Shown: positions 6,529-14,939 of the stretch, in pieces
Position numbering within the stretch: the first letter of the stretch is position 1
Layout of the letters: every line of letters begins with the position of its first letter
Assembly: GCF_003711225.1 (NCBI RefSeq)
Contig: NZ_CP031030.1
Location: forward strand, 2,418,001 to 2,482,000
Source: Runella sp. SP2
GTDB lineage: Bacteria; Bacteroidota; Bacteroidia; Cytophagales; Spirosomataceae
Direction: 5' to 3'
Length of the DNA: 64,000 bases
Made by a program: the position numbers and the translations under genes
The notes under the pieces: model-generated
The model's database searches: none
What the model saw: the letters and a program-made list of their open reading frames with translations, nothing else
What the model was told of the DNA's origin: nothing

Positions 6529-8853
6529 TTAAAACAGAATACTTTCATCGTCGGTTACCCTTGGCCGCATGTAGGTATTGAGGGTGTCCAATTTAGGGCC
6601 ACCGCAACCCAAATTCGTTTCCATACCGTCGGGTTTATAAAAACGCTCGCGTCGATACGGCGAACGCTCGTTGCCTGCCAAATCAGGGTCTGCATATATT
6701 TTTTGCATATAAAGTCCCCAGGCAGGCATCGCAATCCGCGCCCCTTGTCCCAGCGCCATCGTCGTGAAGTGCACGTGATTATCTTCACCACCTACCCAAA
6801 CACCCGTTACCAAATTAGGAGTCATCCCCATAAACCAACCATCGGTATAGTCTGAGGTCGTACCAGTTTTGGCCGCAATGTCATTATTTTCAGAAAGTCC
6901 ATATTGAGTACGAAGGCGCTGTGCTGTTCCCCACGGATCTTCAACAGCACCACGCATGATAAACAACATTTGATACGCCATGCTTGGGCTAATCACCTCT
7001 TTTTCATCGACAGGAAACTCTGCCAACACTTGTCCTTCTTTATTTTCGATACGGGTTACAAAACGTGGTTGAACGTGTTTTCCTCCGTTGGCAAAAGTTG
7101 AATAAGCATTGACCATTTCAAAAACCGATACGTTGGGTGTTCCCAAACAAATGGTTACTTCGGCAGGAATCGGGCTTTTTATCCCTAGTTTATGCGCGTA
7201 TTCGACCACTTTTTTAGGCCCTACCATGCTCATCAACCGCGCACTAATGGAGTTGACCGATTTGGCCAGCGCTTGACGAAGCGTCAGCTCTTGCCCTGAA
7301 AATGAGCCTGTTGAGTTTTTGGGACACCAGTCGCCAATACAAACCTGTGCATCGCGAATGGTCGTACAGGGTGTGACAAAGCTTTCATTGATGGCCGAGC
7401 AATACACAAACGGCTTGAAGGTAGAACCTGGTTGACGCTTCCCTTGATATACTTGGTCGTACTTGAAGTGTTTAAAGTTAATTCCTCCTACCCACGCTTT
7501 TACGTCACCGTTTCGCGGATCCATTGACACCATCCCGATGCGCAAAAACTTATTGTAATACTTAATCGAGTCCAACGGACTCATAATCGTGTCACGGTCG
7601 CCTTGCCACGAGAAAACCTTCATTTTAATAGGTTTGCGCAATTCTTGCCAAATCTTCACCTCATCCTCCCCATATACTTTCTTTAATTCGCGGTAACGCC
7701 AACTTCTGCGTACAGCCCGTTTTTCAAAGTAAGGATCGGGCGCATAACCACCATTCGTTCCTTTCACAACCCAAGGGTTCATTTTGAGCTCTTTGAAGTG
7801 ATTAAAAAACTTGGTTTGTTGGTCGCGCATGTGTTGGTCGGCTGCCTGTTCGGCATAATTCTGCATTCTTGAATCAATCGTCGTATAAATACGAAGTCCG
7901 TCACGGTACAAGTCATAATCAGTGCCGTTTTCTTGGTTATATTGTGTCAACCAAGATTTCATCCAGTCACGAAGTACTTCACGGAAATAAGGCGCAGGCC
8001 CAGTATTGTGGTTTTCAATGTAAAAATTAAGAGCAAGCGGCTTTAACTTATTTTGGGCATATTCTTCAACTGTTAAGAAGCCATATTTCATCATTTGCCC
8101 CAACACCACATTACGGCGTTCTAAAGCCCGCTCTTTAAACAAACGAGGGTTAAAACGAGAAGGATTTTGTAACATTCCCACGAGCAAAGCGGCTTCGGGA
8201 AGGTCGAGGTTCCAAGGTTCTTTTTTGAAGTATGTCTTTGCGGCGGTTTTAATCCCATCGGCATTGTTACCAAACGACACGGTGTTTAGGTACATCGTCA
8301 TGATTTCTTGTTTGGTATAATTCCGCTCCAACCGCACCGACAAAATCCATTCTTTGGTTTTGGCAATAACGGTTTTTATAATCGGTAAATCGCCCAACGA
8401 ACCTTTATATTTATCGCTGCGGGTTTGAAACAAGTTTTTGGCCAACTGTTGGGTGATTGTACTACCACCACCAGTTGTCGCTTGCTCACTTGACACAAGC
8501 CCTTTGAATACCCGAAACATGGAACGGGGGTCAATACCTGAGTGTTTCACAAAACGCGCATCTTCAGTAGCGATAAGCGCCTTCACAAGATTTGGGGAAA
8601 GTTGATCAAACTCAACAGGCGTCCGATTTTCAATAAAATATTTTGAGAGCGTTTGCCCATCCGCCGAAATGATTTCCGAAGCTACTTGACTTTCAGGATT
8701 TTCGATGGCTTTTAATTCAGGCATTCCACCAAAAAGCCAAAAGAAATTAAAATAGACTGCTACCAAGTACAAAACAGCGCTTCCAATAATAACGGCAGCC
8801 AATTGCCAAAATCGAATGATAGGTTTACGGTACTTTCCGTTCAAAAATGCCAT
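6529..8853 (-). CDS. Class A penicillin-binding protein 1A (transglycosylase/transpeptidase)
   Basis: A 774-residue bifunctional peptidoglycan synthase. It has a short cytoplasmic tail (GKYRKP), one membrane helix at about residues 14-42, a GT51 transglycosylase domain with ATEDARFVKHSGID and GGGSTITQQLAKNLF, and then a transpeptidase domain with the SxxK serine in RQPGSTFKPF, the SxN motif in KSVNSIS and the KTG triad in AAKTGTTSDYTDGWF. It polymerises glycan strands and cross-links peptides at the outer face of the inner membrane. Length and motif order are normal, and all catalytic residues I checked are present. A good -7 element lies about 105 bp upstream at 8958-8965. Confidence 0.96.
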   Translation of the reverse strand: MAFLNGKYRKPIIRFWQLAAVIIGSAVLYLVAVYFNFFWLFGGMPELKAIENPESQVASEIISADGQTLSKYFIENRTPVEFDQLSPNLVKALIATEDARFVKHSGIDPRSMFRVFKGLVSSEQATTGGGSTITQQLAKNLFQTRSDKYKGSLGDLPIIKTVIAKTKEWILSVRLERNYTKQEIMTMYLNTVSFGNNADGIKTAAKTYFKKEPWNLDLPEAALLVGMLQNPSRFNPRLFKERALERRNVVLGQMMKYGFLTVEEYAQNKLKPLALNFYIENHNTGPAPYFREVLRDWMKSWLTQYNQENGTDYDLYRDGLRIYTTIDSRMQNYAEQAADQHMRDQQTKFFNHFKELKMNPWVVKGTNGGYAPDPYFEKRAVRRSWRYRELKKVYGEDEVKIWQELRKPIKMKVFSWQGDRDTIMSPLDSIKYYNKFLRIGMVSMDPRNGDVKAWVGGINFKHFKYDQVYQGKRQPGSTFKPFVYCSAINESFVTPCTTIRDAQVCIGDWCPKNSTGSFSGQELTLRQALAKSVNSISARLMSMVGPKKVVEYAHKLGIKSPIPAEVTICLGTPNVSVFEMVNAYSTFANGGKHVQPRFVTRIENKEGQVLAEFPVDEKEVISPSMAYQMLFIMRGAVEDPWGTAQRLRTQYGLSENNDIAAKTGTTSDYTDGWFMGMTPNLVTGVWVGGEDNHVHFTTMALGQGARIAMPAWGLYMQKIYADPDLAGNERSPYRRERFYKPDGMETNLGCGGPKLDTLNTYMRPRVTDDESILF

Positions 8854-8957
8854 AGTAGATGCTTAAATAATACGCCTCAGAACGCAATTATACGGTTTTT
8901 AACTGTATTTTTTTTATAATCATGCAAAAAACGTGCAAAACTCGGCATGTTGTTTTG

Positions 8958-8965
8958 CAAAACTA
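8958..8965 (-). promoter_or_regulatory. Probable -7 element for the PBP1A gene
   Basis: On the minus strand TAGTTTTG matches TAnnTTTG exactly; a TTTGG about 15-17 nt further upstream could be the -33 element. It overlaps a TTTTGCAAAA palindrome (8953-8962). Confidence 0.5.
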
Positions 8966-9037
8966 AATACCCGCTTTTACCAAACCTTTTTAGGACACAG
9001 TTCGTTGTTTATTGTGTATTTAGATTGACTACATATC

Positions 9038-9673
9038 ATGGAAAAAGCCGAAAAAATCCGTAAGTCGTATATTGATTATGTCCTTGAAAACGGGCAAACC
9101 CCTGCTTCATTTTATGCTTTTGCCAAAAAATTAAAAATGGCAGAGGCTGAACTCTACGAATTTTACACCTCGTTTGAGTCTATTGAAATGGATGTATGGA
9201 AGTCTTTTTTTGACCAAGCCATTAAAACTGCCGAAACTGACCCTACCTATCAAGGGTATAGCGTTCGCGAAAAGCTTTTGGCATTTTATTATACATGGGT
9301 AGAAGTGCTCAAAGCCAATCGGAGCTTTGTTTCATATAATTACCGCAAACTTCCTCAGCCCGTCGCGGCCAAAAATCCCCAAGAGCTTCGTCTTTTCAAA
9401 GAAGCCTTTTTGACGTTTGCGCACGATTTGATGTACGAAGGGCGCGAAAGTAAAGAAGTGATTGCTCGTCCTTACATTGCCAATAAATATCCCGAAGCTG
9501 TTTGGCTCAACACGCTTTATATTTTAGACTTTTGGATAAAAGATACCAGTCGAAACTTTGAATTAACGGATACCGCCATCGAAAAAACGGTGAATACTGG
9601 TTTCGATTTAATGGGTCGTTCGATTGTCGATACCGTGGTTGACTTAGCAAAATTTATGTATCAGAACCGATGA
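9038..9673 (+). CDS. TetR-fold protein paired with an ABC1 kinase
   Basis: A 211-residue all-helical protein. The N-terminal 55 residues have the TetR shape (IRKSYIDYVLENG, then a helix-turn-helix-like stretch ASFYAFAKKLKMAEAELYEFY), and the remaining residues look like a TetR C-terminal ligand domain, rich in aromatic residues. It overlaps the ABC1-family kinase gene by 4 bp (ATGA), which implies coupled translation. This resembles the link between COQ9 (a TetR-fold lipid-binding protein) and COQ8 (an ABC1 kinase) in quinone synthesis, so it may bind lipid rather than regulate transcription. A conventional TetR repressor remains possible. The family assignment is from overall pattern; the function is inference. 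Confidence 0.7.
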   Translation: MEKAEKIRKSYIDYVLENGQTPASFYAFAKKLKMAEAELYEFYTSFESIEMDVWKSFFDQAIKTAETDPTYQGYSVREKLLAFYYTWVEVLKANRSFVSYNYRKLPQPVAAKNPQELRLFKEAFLTFAHDLMYEGRESKEVIARPYIANKYPEAVWLNTLYILDFWIKDTSRNFELTDTAIEKTVNTGFDLMGRSIVDTVVDLAKFMYQNR

Positions 9674-11001
9674 AAACACAAGATAGCATCCCCACCTCCA
9701 AAGTGGCACGGGCCACTCAGTTCTTAAAAACAGGGGCAAAAATTGGCGGGAATTACCTGAAATACAACGTCAAAAAAATCATTGACCCCACCACGACTCG
9801 GGAAGAGTTGCACCAAGACAATGCCACTGACGTTTATGAATCGTTGAGTGAATTGAAAGGTTCTGCCTTAAAAGTAGCCCAAATGCTCAGCATGGATCGC
9901 AGTGTTTTGCCCCGCGCCTATGTCGATAAGTTTCAAATGTCGCAATACTCAGCACCGCCGTTGTCGGGACCACTTGTCGTGAAGACATTTCGGAATTTCT
10001 TTGGCAAAGCTCCGCACGAACTCTTCGACCAGTTTGACATCAATGCCGCCAATGCAGCCTCTATTGGACAAGTGCATCAAGCGTTTAAAAATGGGAAAAA
10101 ATTGGCCGTCAAGGTACAATACCCTGGCGTGGCCGATAGCATTAGCTCGGATTTGAAAATGGTCAAGCCCATGGCAGTGACTTTGTTTGGTCTCAATGAA
10201 AAAGACGTAGAACGATATACCGAAGAGGTAGAAACCAAACTTTTGGAAGAAACCGACTATGACCTTGAATTGCGTCGTTCGGTGGAAATATCGGAAGCGT
10301 GTAAACACATTGATGGGCTTATTTTCCCAAAATACTACCCCAACCTTTCGGCCAAACGAGTTTTGACAATGGACTGGCTGGACGGGTTTCACCTCAAAGA
10401 TTTTCTTCAAACAAATCCGTCTCAGGAGGTTCGCAATCGGATTGGGCAGTTGCTTTGGGATTTTTATGACCACCAAGTACATACGCTTCGCCAAGTTCAT
10501 GCCGACCCGCACCCTGGCAATTTCTTGATGCGCGCCGATGGCACCATGGGCGTCATTGATTTTGGTTGCGTAAAAGTTATTCCAGACTACTTTTACGACA
10601 ATTATTTTACGCTTATCAATCCCGACACGCTGGACAATGATCCGTTGATTGAAAAAATCTTCTATAACCTCGAATTTTTGGTCAAAGAAGACAAACCCAG
10701 TGAAAAAGCTTTGTTCAAAGATTTGTTTAAACAAATGATTGTGATGTTGGGCAAACCTTTCGCCGTCGATGAATTTGACTTCGGTGACCATACGTATTTT
10801 GATTCAGTCTATGCCTTTGCCGACGAACTAGCCAAAGTGGAAGAAATCAGAAATTCAAAAGTGGCGCGTGGTTCTAAGGATGGCTTATACATCAACCGCA
10901 CCTATTTTGGTCTTTATTCGATGCTCAACGAACTGGGCGCAAAAATCAAAACTACCCGCCCCGATTGGCTACGGAGTAAGAAAGAAATAGCTTTTGCTTA
11001 A
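9670..11001 (+). CDS. ABC1/UbiB/COQ8-family atypical kinase
   Basis: A 443-residue protein of the AarF/ABC1 family. The visible hallmarks are the family KxGQ region (here SALKVAQMLSMD, with Ala in place of the usual Gly), the alanine/glycine loop NAASIGQVHQA, the invariant lysine in KLAVKVQYPG, the catalytic-loop HADPHPGNFL and the metal-binding VIDFGCVK. Known members (UbiB, COQ8) are ATPases or kinases that support quinone lipid synthesis at membranes. Bacteroidota generally make menaquinone rather than ubiquinone, so the partner pathway here is uncertain. No membrane helix is obvious. The start overlaps the stop of the TetR-fold gene (ATGA), and a strong terminator follows. Confidence 0.9.
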   Translation: MKTQDSIPTSKVARATQFLKTGAKIGGNYLKYNVKKIIDPTTTREELHQDNATDVYESLSELKGSALKVAQMLSMDRSVLPRAYVDKFQMSQYSAPPLSGPLVVKTFRNFFGKAPHELFDQFDINAANAASIGQVHQAFKNGKKLAVKVQYPGVADSISSDLKMVKPMAVTLFGLNEKDVERYTEEVETKLLEETDYDLELRRSVEISEACKHIDGLIFPKYYPNLSAKRVLTMDWLDGFHLKDFLQTNPSQEVRNRIGQLLWDFYDHQVHTLRQVHADPHPGNFLMRADGTMGVIDFGCVKVIPDYFYDNYFTLINPDTLDNDPLIEKIFYNLEFLVKEDKPSEKALFKDLFKQMIVMLGKPFAVDEFDFGDHTYFDSVYAFADELAKVEEIRNSKVARGSKDGLYINRTYFGLYSMLNELGAKIKTTRPDWLRSKKEIAFA

Positions 11002-11020
11002 TAACCGTAATCTTTGTTGG

Positions 11021-11059
11021 TAGCTCGTCGGAAAGTTAGTCCGACGAGCTATTTTTTTT
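11021..11059. terminator. Intrinsic terminator after the ABC1 kinase
   Basis: Perfect 12-bp stem TAGCTCGTCGGA / TCCGACGAGCTA with an AAGTTAG loop and eight Ts. Its right arm and T-tract overlap the last codons of the convergent minus-strand gene ending at 11036. Confidence 0.88.
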
Positions 11060-12562
11060 AGGAAACGCCCCAAATGCAGGGTACGGTTTTCCCTCCAAAG
11101 ACAGAATCCCCAGTTCGCCTACCGTACGTAAAAGCGTTACAGAAGCCACCCTGCTTACCGATAGACTCTGCAAAACTTCTGATACCCAATCCTTTGCAAA
11201 ATCTGTTGATTGGCGTGGATCTATTTGCTTTGAAAGGGGAATTTGAACATCGGCAGGGGAAGAAGCGTACGGATTGGCGCGGGCTCGCAAAGAAATAAAG
11301 TTGATGTGAACGGGTTTGTTATACAAATGTTCGGCACTTTCTGTTTGGTATTGCAGCGTTTCGGCATTTTCTAGAATCGTAAGATTGTCGAAAGCATGTA
11401 CCTGCGGATGGTAGGAAAACGTGACAAAATCGGCTTCTTTGGCCTCAAAACGGTTGCGGTTTAGTTCCGTAAAATTGTAATTGGTACCTACCCCAAATTT
11501 GACGTTCGGAAGTTGATTTTTTAAAGTTGGAATTAAGTCAATGATTCGTTGCGGCGTAGTTACCTCATTTGTCGAAAACAACAAAACACTACTGATATTC
11601 AAGCGATTTTGTTGACAGATAAACACAAATTCTTCCAAGTTTTTTTCTTCCTCCTCTCCTATCGTAAGGGCTACTTCCAAAGGCAAACCAAGGTCAAAGG
11701 CATTTTCACAATGATTGGAAAATTCAGTAATCCACGTAGCAGAAGGCAGTTCGAGGTCGATGCGATAATGCGTTAACTGTAGCTTTTTCAACTGGTCGAT
11801 GGCTTCCTTAGTCAATGCTGCCGATTCAACCGACGCCCCAATTCCCAGTTGAAAGGCAGTCGCTTTCGAGGCTAAAACGGCTTCTTCTGGCTTAATTTCC
11901 AAAAATGGATTTTCAATGGGCGGCTGAAGCGTAATTCGTTGAAAAACAGTGTTTCCTTTTTTATGCAAAACAGGAAATGGCTTGGATAAGGGTGTACAAA
12001 ACGTTTTAAAAGAAGCATCTCCCCAATTGCGCTGGTCTTCGGTCTCAAACGTATCTCCCTCAAAATCCATTTGATACGTCGCTCCTTCCGTCACTTGCCA
12101 TTTCATTGAACGAATCATCAAAAAAGGGTCTTCTGGCAAAATATATTTGGGAAAACGTGATGTTGAAAAAGAACCATCTTCGTGTTCTATCAAAACGGGC
12201 TGATTCGCGATTCCTTTGATAGGATGTAACACGCAAAACCCAGCTCTATTGCTCCACACGTCCATCAATGCTTTTCCCGAAATCTCAAAATTTATCTTTC
12301 CATTTTCGGCTCCACTGATAGCTACCTCCCACTCAAAAATCGGCGTTGAAGCTTCATTTACGTGGGTACATTTGTAAGAAATCCGAAAGCTAGTTCCTTC
12401 ATTTTGAACAACTTCGTCAAAAATTACTTTATCAAACGTGCCCCAATTATGGTCACGTAAGGCAAAATAAATCATCCGAACTACTTCTTTTCCCTCATGT
12501 TTTAACTGACGAATGCTCCCTAGTTCGTATAAAAACGCATATTTTCCTGCCTGTAAAATCAT
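11036..12562 (-). CDS. D-apionate lactonase-like protein
   Basis: A 508-residue protein without a signal peptide. The first 220 residues look like a beta-sandwich and contain the stretch FETEDQRNWGDASFKTFCTP; the middle part alternates beta and alpha elements like a TIM barrel (PLEVALTIGEEEE, VTFSYHPQVHAFDN); a short C-terminal beta region closes it. I associate the EDQRNW.DASFKT.C motif and this three-part layout with ApnL, the D-apionate lactonase family of apiose catabolism, and with related uncharacterised glycosidase-like proteins. No other apiose genes are next to it, so the substrate is uncertain. It is convergent with the ABC1 kinase gene and its 3' end lies in that gene's terminator. 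Confidence 0.5.
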   Translation of the reverse strand: MILQAGKYAFLYELGSIRQLKHEGKEVVRMIYFALRDHNWGTFDKVIFDEVVQNEGTSFRISYKCTHVNEASTPIFEWEVAISGAENGKINFEISGKALMDVWSNRAGFCVLHPIKGIANQPVLIEHEDGSFSTSRFPKYILPEDPFLMIRSMKWQVTEGATYQMDFEGDTFETEDQRNWGDASFKTFCTPLSKPFPVLHKKGNTVFQRITLQPPIENPFLEIKPEEAVLASKATAFQLGIGASVESAALTKEAIDQLKKLQLTHYRIDLELPSATWITEFSNHCENAFDLGLPLEVALTIGEEEEKNLEEFVFICQQNRLNISSVLLFSTNEVTTPQRIIDLIPTLKNQLPNVKFGVGTNYNFTELNRNRFEAKEADFVTFSYHPQVHAFDNLTILENAETLQYQTESAEHLYNKPVHINFISLRARANPYASSPADVQIPLSKQIDPRQSTDFAKDWVSEVLQSLSVSRVASVTLLRTVGELGILSLEGKPYPAFGAFPKKNSSSD

Positions 12563-12721
12563 TTACAATTTGTTTTGAATTAACATTTAAAACCCAAAAA
12601 AGGCCACTTTTTATATCAAAATAGCCTATCATTTTATCAAGAACTTACTGCACTCATAGAGCAACTTTGGGTGGTTTCTGGGATTTGCCTACCACCAAAT
12701 TGTACTATTCCAATTCGTCAT

Positions 12722-12752
12722 TTGGGGTTTGTTTGTATTATTCCGACCTTTG
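12722..12752 (+). promoter_or_regulatory. Promoter of the small gene at 12779
   Basis: TTG (12722-12724), 20 nt, then GACCTTTG (12745-12752), seven of eight positions of the Bacteroidota pattern TTG-N19-21-TAnnTTTG. The predicted leader is about 20 nt. Confidence 0.45.
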
Positions 12753-12778
12753 TGGTACATTCATCAAACAGCAATACC

Positions 12779-12937
12779 ATGATCGCAATTAATTTTGAAC
12801 ACATTAAAGCCTATTTTGAGCTTGCTCAATCTAAGAACTTGTTCAAACGCTTTTTAACTTGGTTTCTACGTCATCAATCGGCCTTTGAAACCATCGCCCG
12901 TACTGGACAACCTTTTGGAGGAAACGTCTTTAAATAA
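12779..12937 (+). CDS. Small hypothetical protein (52 residues)
   Basis: I take the ATG at 12779, not an upstream in-frame codon near 12671, because a good promoter lies at 12722-12752 and would exclude the longer form. The product is a 52-residue basic, aromatic-rich peptide (FELAQSKNLFKRFLTWFLRH). It has no signal peptide and no family I recognise; an amphipathic helix around residues 12-35 is likely. It stands alone between divergent and convergent neighbours and is followed by a hairpin shared with pepT. It is probably a real small gene because promoter, frame and terminator agree. Confidence 0.45.
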   Translation: MIAINFEHIKAYFELAQSKNLFKRFLTWFLRHQSAFETIARTGQPFGGNVFK

Positions 12938-12943
12938 CCCATA

Positions 12944-13019
12944 AAAAGCAAAACACCGCGCCCAAACTAAAAACCAAAACTTCGTTCGCATTTACTCCTT
13001 CGTGCGCGGTGTTGCTTTA
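12944..13019. terminator. Terminator-like inverted repeat between the small gene and pepT
   Basis: Arms AGCA.AAACACCGCGC and GCGCGGTGTTGCTT enclose a loop of about 40 nt, between the stop of the 52-residue gene and the convergent stop of the peptidase T gene. The long loop makes it weaker than the other terminators in the window. Confidence 0.5.
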
Positions 13020-13031
13020 TATCAAGTAGAA

Positions 13032-14270
13032 TTAGTGCTTTTCTTCCCAAATTTGACAAAGGTTCACAATTACCTCGACTGCTTTTTGCATGTCTTGAAC
13101 CGAAACCCATTCCAATTTTGAGTGAAAAGCATGACCACCCGTGAAGATATTCGGACATGGCAAGCCCATGAAGGAAAGTCGGGAGCCATCGGTTCCACCT
13201 CGGATGCTTCTTTTTAACGGAGTCAACCCTGAGCGGTGGATTGCTTCCCATACGTATTCCGAGACATGCGGGTGGTTATCAAGCACTTCTTTCATGTTTC
13301 GGTATTGTTCAATGACCTCAAAATCGGCCGTTGAATGAGGATATTGTTGTAAAACTTGGTCAAGAATCCCTTTGAGGTAGGTTTCTTTTTCGTGAAGGCC
13401 AGCCACCGTAAAATCACGAATGATAAAACCAAGGGTCACTTTTTCTTGGATTCCTTCGATGTTAGTCGGGTGAATAAATCCTTGTTTTTCTTCGGTCGTT
13501 TCGGGAGAAAGGGCGTCTTTTGGCAAAGCGGCTATTACGTCCGCCGCAATTTTAAGGGCATTTTCGAGTTTCCCTTTGGCAAAACCTGGATGCGCACTGA
13601 TGCCACGAATGGTAATTTTTACGGCGTCGGCACTGAAGGTTTCGTCTTCAAACGACCCAAGGCTTTCACCGTCGATGGTATAGCCAAAATCGGCACCTAA
13701 CTTGGCGAGGTCCACTTTATTCGTTCCTCGACCAATTTCTTCGTCGGGGGTAAACAAAATTTTTATCGTACCGTGCTTGATTTCAGGATGTTCTAACAAG
13801 TAGCGTACGGCGTCCATGATTTCGGAAACACCTGCTTTGTTATCTGCCCCCAACAAAGTAGTGCCGCTGGCGGTCACAATGTCATTGCCAATTTGCGCGT
13901 CTAAATCTGGGTGTTCCGAGCGACGAATCACCTGCGTGGGGTCGTCGGGTAATACTATATCCGAACCGTCCCACGCCTTGTGCACAATCGGTTTGACACC
14001 CGCACCTGTGCAGTCGGGAGAGGTGTCCACGTGTGAACAAAAGCAAATGACAGGAACGTTTAATTTGTCTGTATTGGCGTGAAGCGTTACATATACGTAG
14101 CCGTGTTCGTCGAGGTGGGCATCCACAACCCCCATTTCAAACAGTTCATTGACCAAAATTCGACTGAGATTTTTTTGTTTTTCAGTAGAAGGTTGCGAAG
14201 AAGAATTTGGGTCTGATTGGGTATCAATTTGAACGTATCTTAGAAACCGTTCGAGTACTGTTGATGACAT
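13032..14270 (-). CDS. pepT: Peptidase T (tripeptide aminopeptidase)
   Basis: A 412-residue cytoplasmic M20B metallopeptidase that removes the N-terminal residue of tripeptides. The zinc-site signatures are CFCSHVDTSPD (first His and bridging Asp region, about residues 75-85), TTLLGADNKAGVSEIMDA (bridging Asp), FTPDEEIGRG (catalytic Glu pair, about 173-182), YTIDGESLGSFEDETF and RGGTDGSRLSFMGLPCPN near the C-terminus. The motifs and length match PepT of other bacteria closely. It stands alone on the minus strand with a hairpin on each side. Confidence 0.95.
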   Translation of the reverse strand: MSSTVLERFLRYVQIDTQSDPNSSSQPSTEKQKNLSRILVNELFEMGVVDAHLDEHGYVYVTLHANTDKLNVPVICFCSHVDTSPDCTGAGVKPIVHKAWDGSDIVLPDDPTQVIRRSEHPDLDAQIGNDIVTASGTTLLGADNKAGVSEIMDAVRYLLEHPEIKHGTIKILFTPDEEIGRGTNKVDLAKLGADFGYTIDGESLGSFEDETFSADAVKITIRGISAHPGFAKGKLENALKIAADVIAALPKDALSPETTEEKQGFIHPTNIEGIQEKVTLGFIIRDFTVAGLHEKETYLKGILDQVLQQYPHSTADFEVIEQYRNMKEVLDNHPHVSEYVWEAIHRSGLTPLKRSIRGGTDGSRLSFMGLPCPNIFTGGHAFHSKLEWVSVQDMQKAVEVIVNLCQIWEEKH

Positions 14271-14300
14271 AAAAAGTTAAATTGGGTTTAAATTTATTGA

Positions 14301-14345
14301 GACTTTCCAAGTTTCTTGTTCTTGTTAACGCGAACTTGGAAAGTC
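14301..14345. terminator. Intrinsic terminator between the SHOCT-like gene and pepT
   Basis: Stem GACTTTCCAAGTT pairing with AACTTGGAAAGTC across a TTGTTCTTGTTAACGCG-type loop. It lies just after the minus-strand stop at 14350 and upstream of pepT. Confidence 0.7.
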
Positions 14346-14349
14346 TTGG

Positions 14350-14874
14350 TTATTCTACCGCAGGTTTGAGGTCATCGACGGTAATGGTACCTCCTGCGTG
14401 AGTAAATTTCAGTTTTTTTCCAGTTCCATCTTGCGATTGCTGTACCCCCCAAAGGGTTAAGCCTTCAGTAGAGTAACGAGATACAGTGCCATCTTCTTCC
14501 AACTGCAACACATTTTGAGGGGCATAATAGGCATATTTTGTTCCGTTTTGACTACCACTGAACGTCGCAGGAATGGTTTTGATGGGAGCAGCCACTGTGG
14601 CATCTTTCTTTTCTCTTTCCTCAGGTTGCGTAGCCTGATGCTCACGCACAAAAGACGCAAGTTCGGCACACAAAGCGGCTACTTTGGCCTTGAGTCCATC
14701 GTTAAACATGTCGCCAATCATCACCATTCCTGATTGCCACTGCCCCATTCCTCCCAATTCGGCACTGTTAAATTGCACTTGAAAACCACTAGTGGTTTGT
14801 AATCCTTCCAATAACGTCCGTACAGTCGCTTCGGTTATCTGGTATTTGGCGGCGATATCGTGAATTTTTGACAT
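14350..14874 (-). CDS. Conserved hypothetical protein with QFNSAELGGMGQW motif
   Basis: A 174-residue soluble protein. The N-terminal 25 residues look like a small helical domain (IHDIAAKYQITEATVRTLLE). They are followed by the highly regular stretch QFNSAELGGMGQWQSGMVMIGDMFNDGLKA (described in part), which I recall from conserved proteins often labelled SHOCT-containing in proteobacteria and Bacteroidota. Residues 85-110 are a charged linker. The C-terminal 60 residues are beta-rich and polar (FSGSQNGTKYAYYAPQ, TEGLTLWGVQQ). The function is unknown. It stands alone, with a terminator behind it. Confidence 0.6.
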   Translation of the reverse strand: MSKIHDIAAKYQITEATVRTLLEGLQTTSGFQVQFNSAELGGMGQWQSGMVMIGDMFNDGLKAKVAALCAELASFVREHQATQPEEREKKDATVAAPIKTIPATFSGSQNGTKYAYYAPQNVLQLEEDGTVSRYSTEGLTLWGVQQSQDGTGKKLKFTHAGGTITVDDLKPAVE

Positions 14875-14939
14875 GGCAGTAGCTGATTTTTGGTTAATTG
14901 TATAGTATCCATTCTACTAAAAAACCATACCAAACCTAT

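Noticed and set aside
9949-10791. Antisense frame of 280 codons inside the ABC1 kinase gene
   Set aside because: The sense gene has every family motif; the antisense peptide shows no domain and is a codon-bias shadow.
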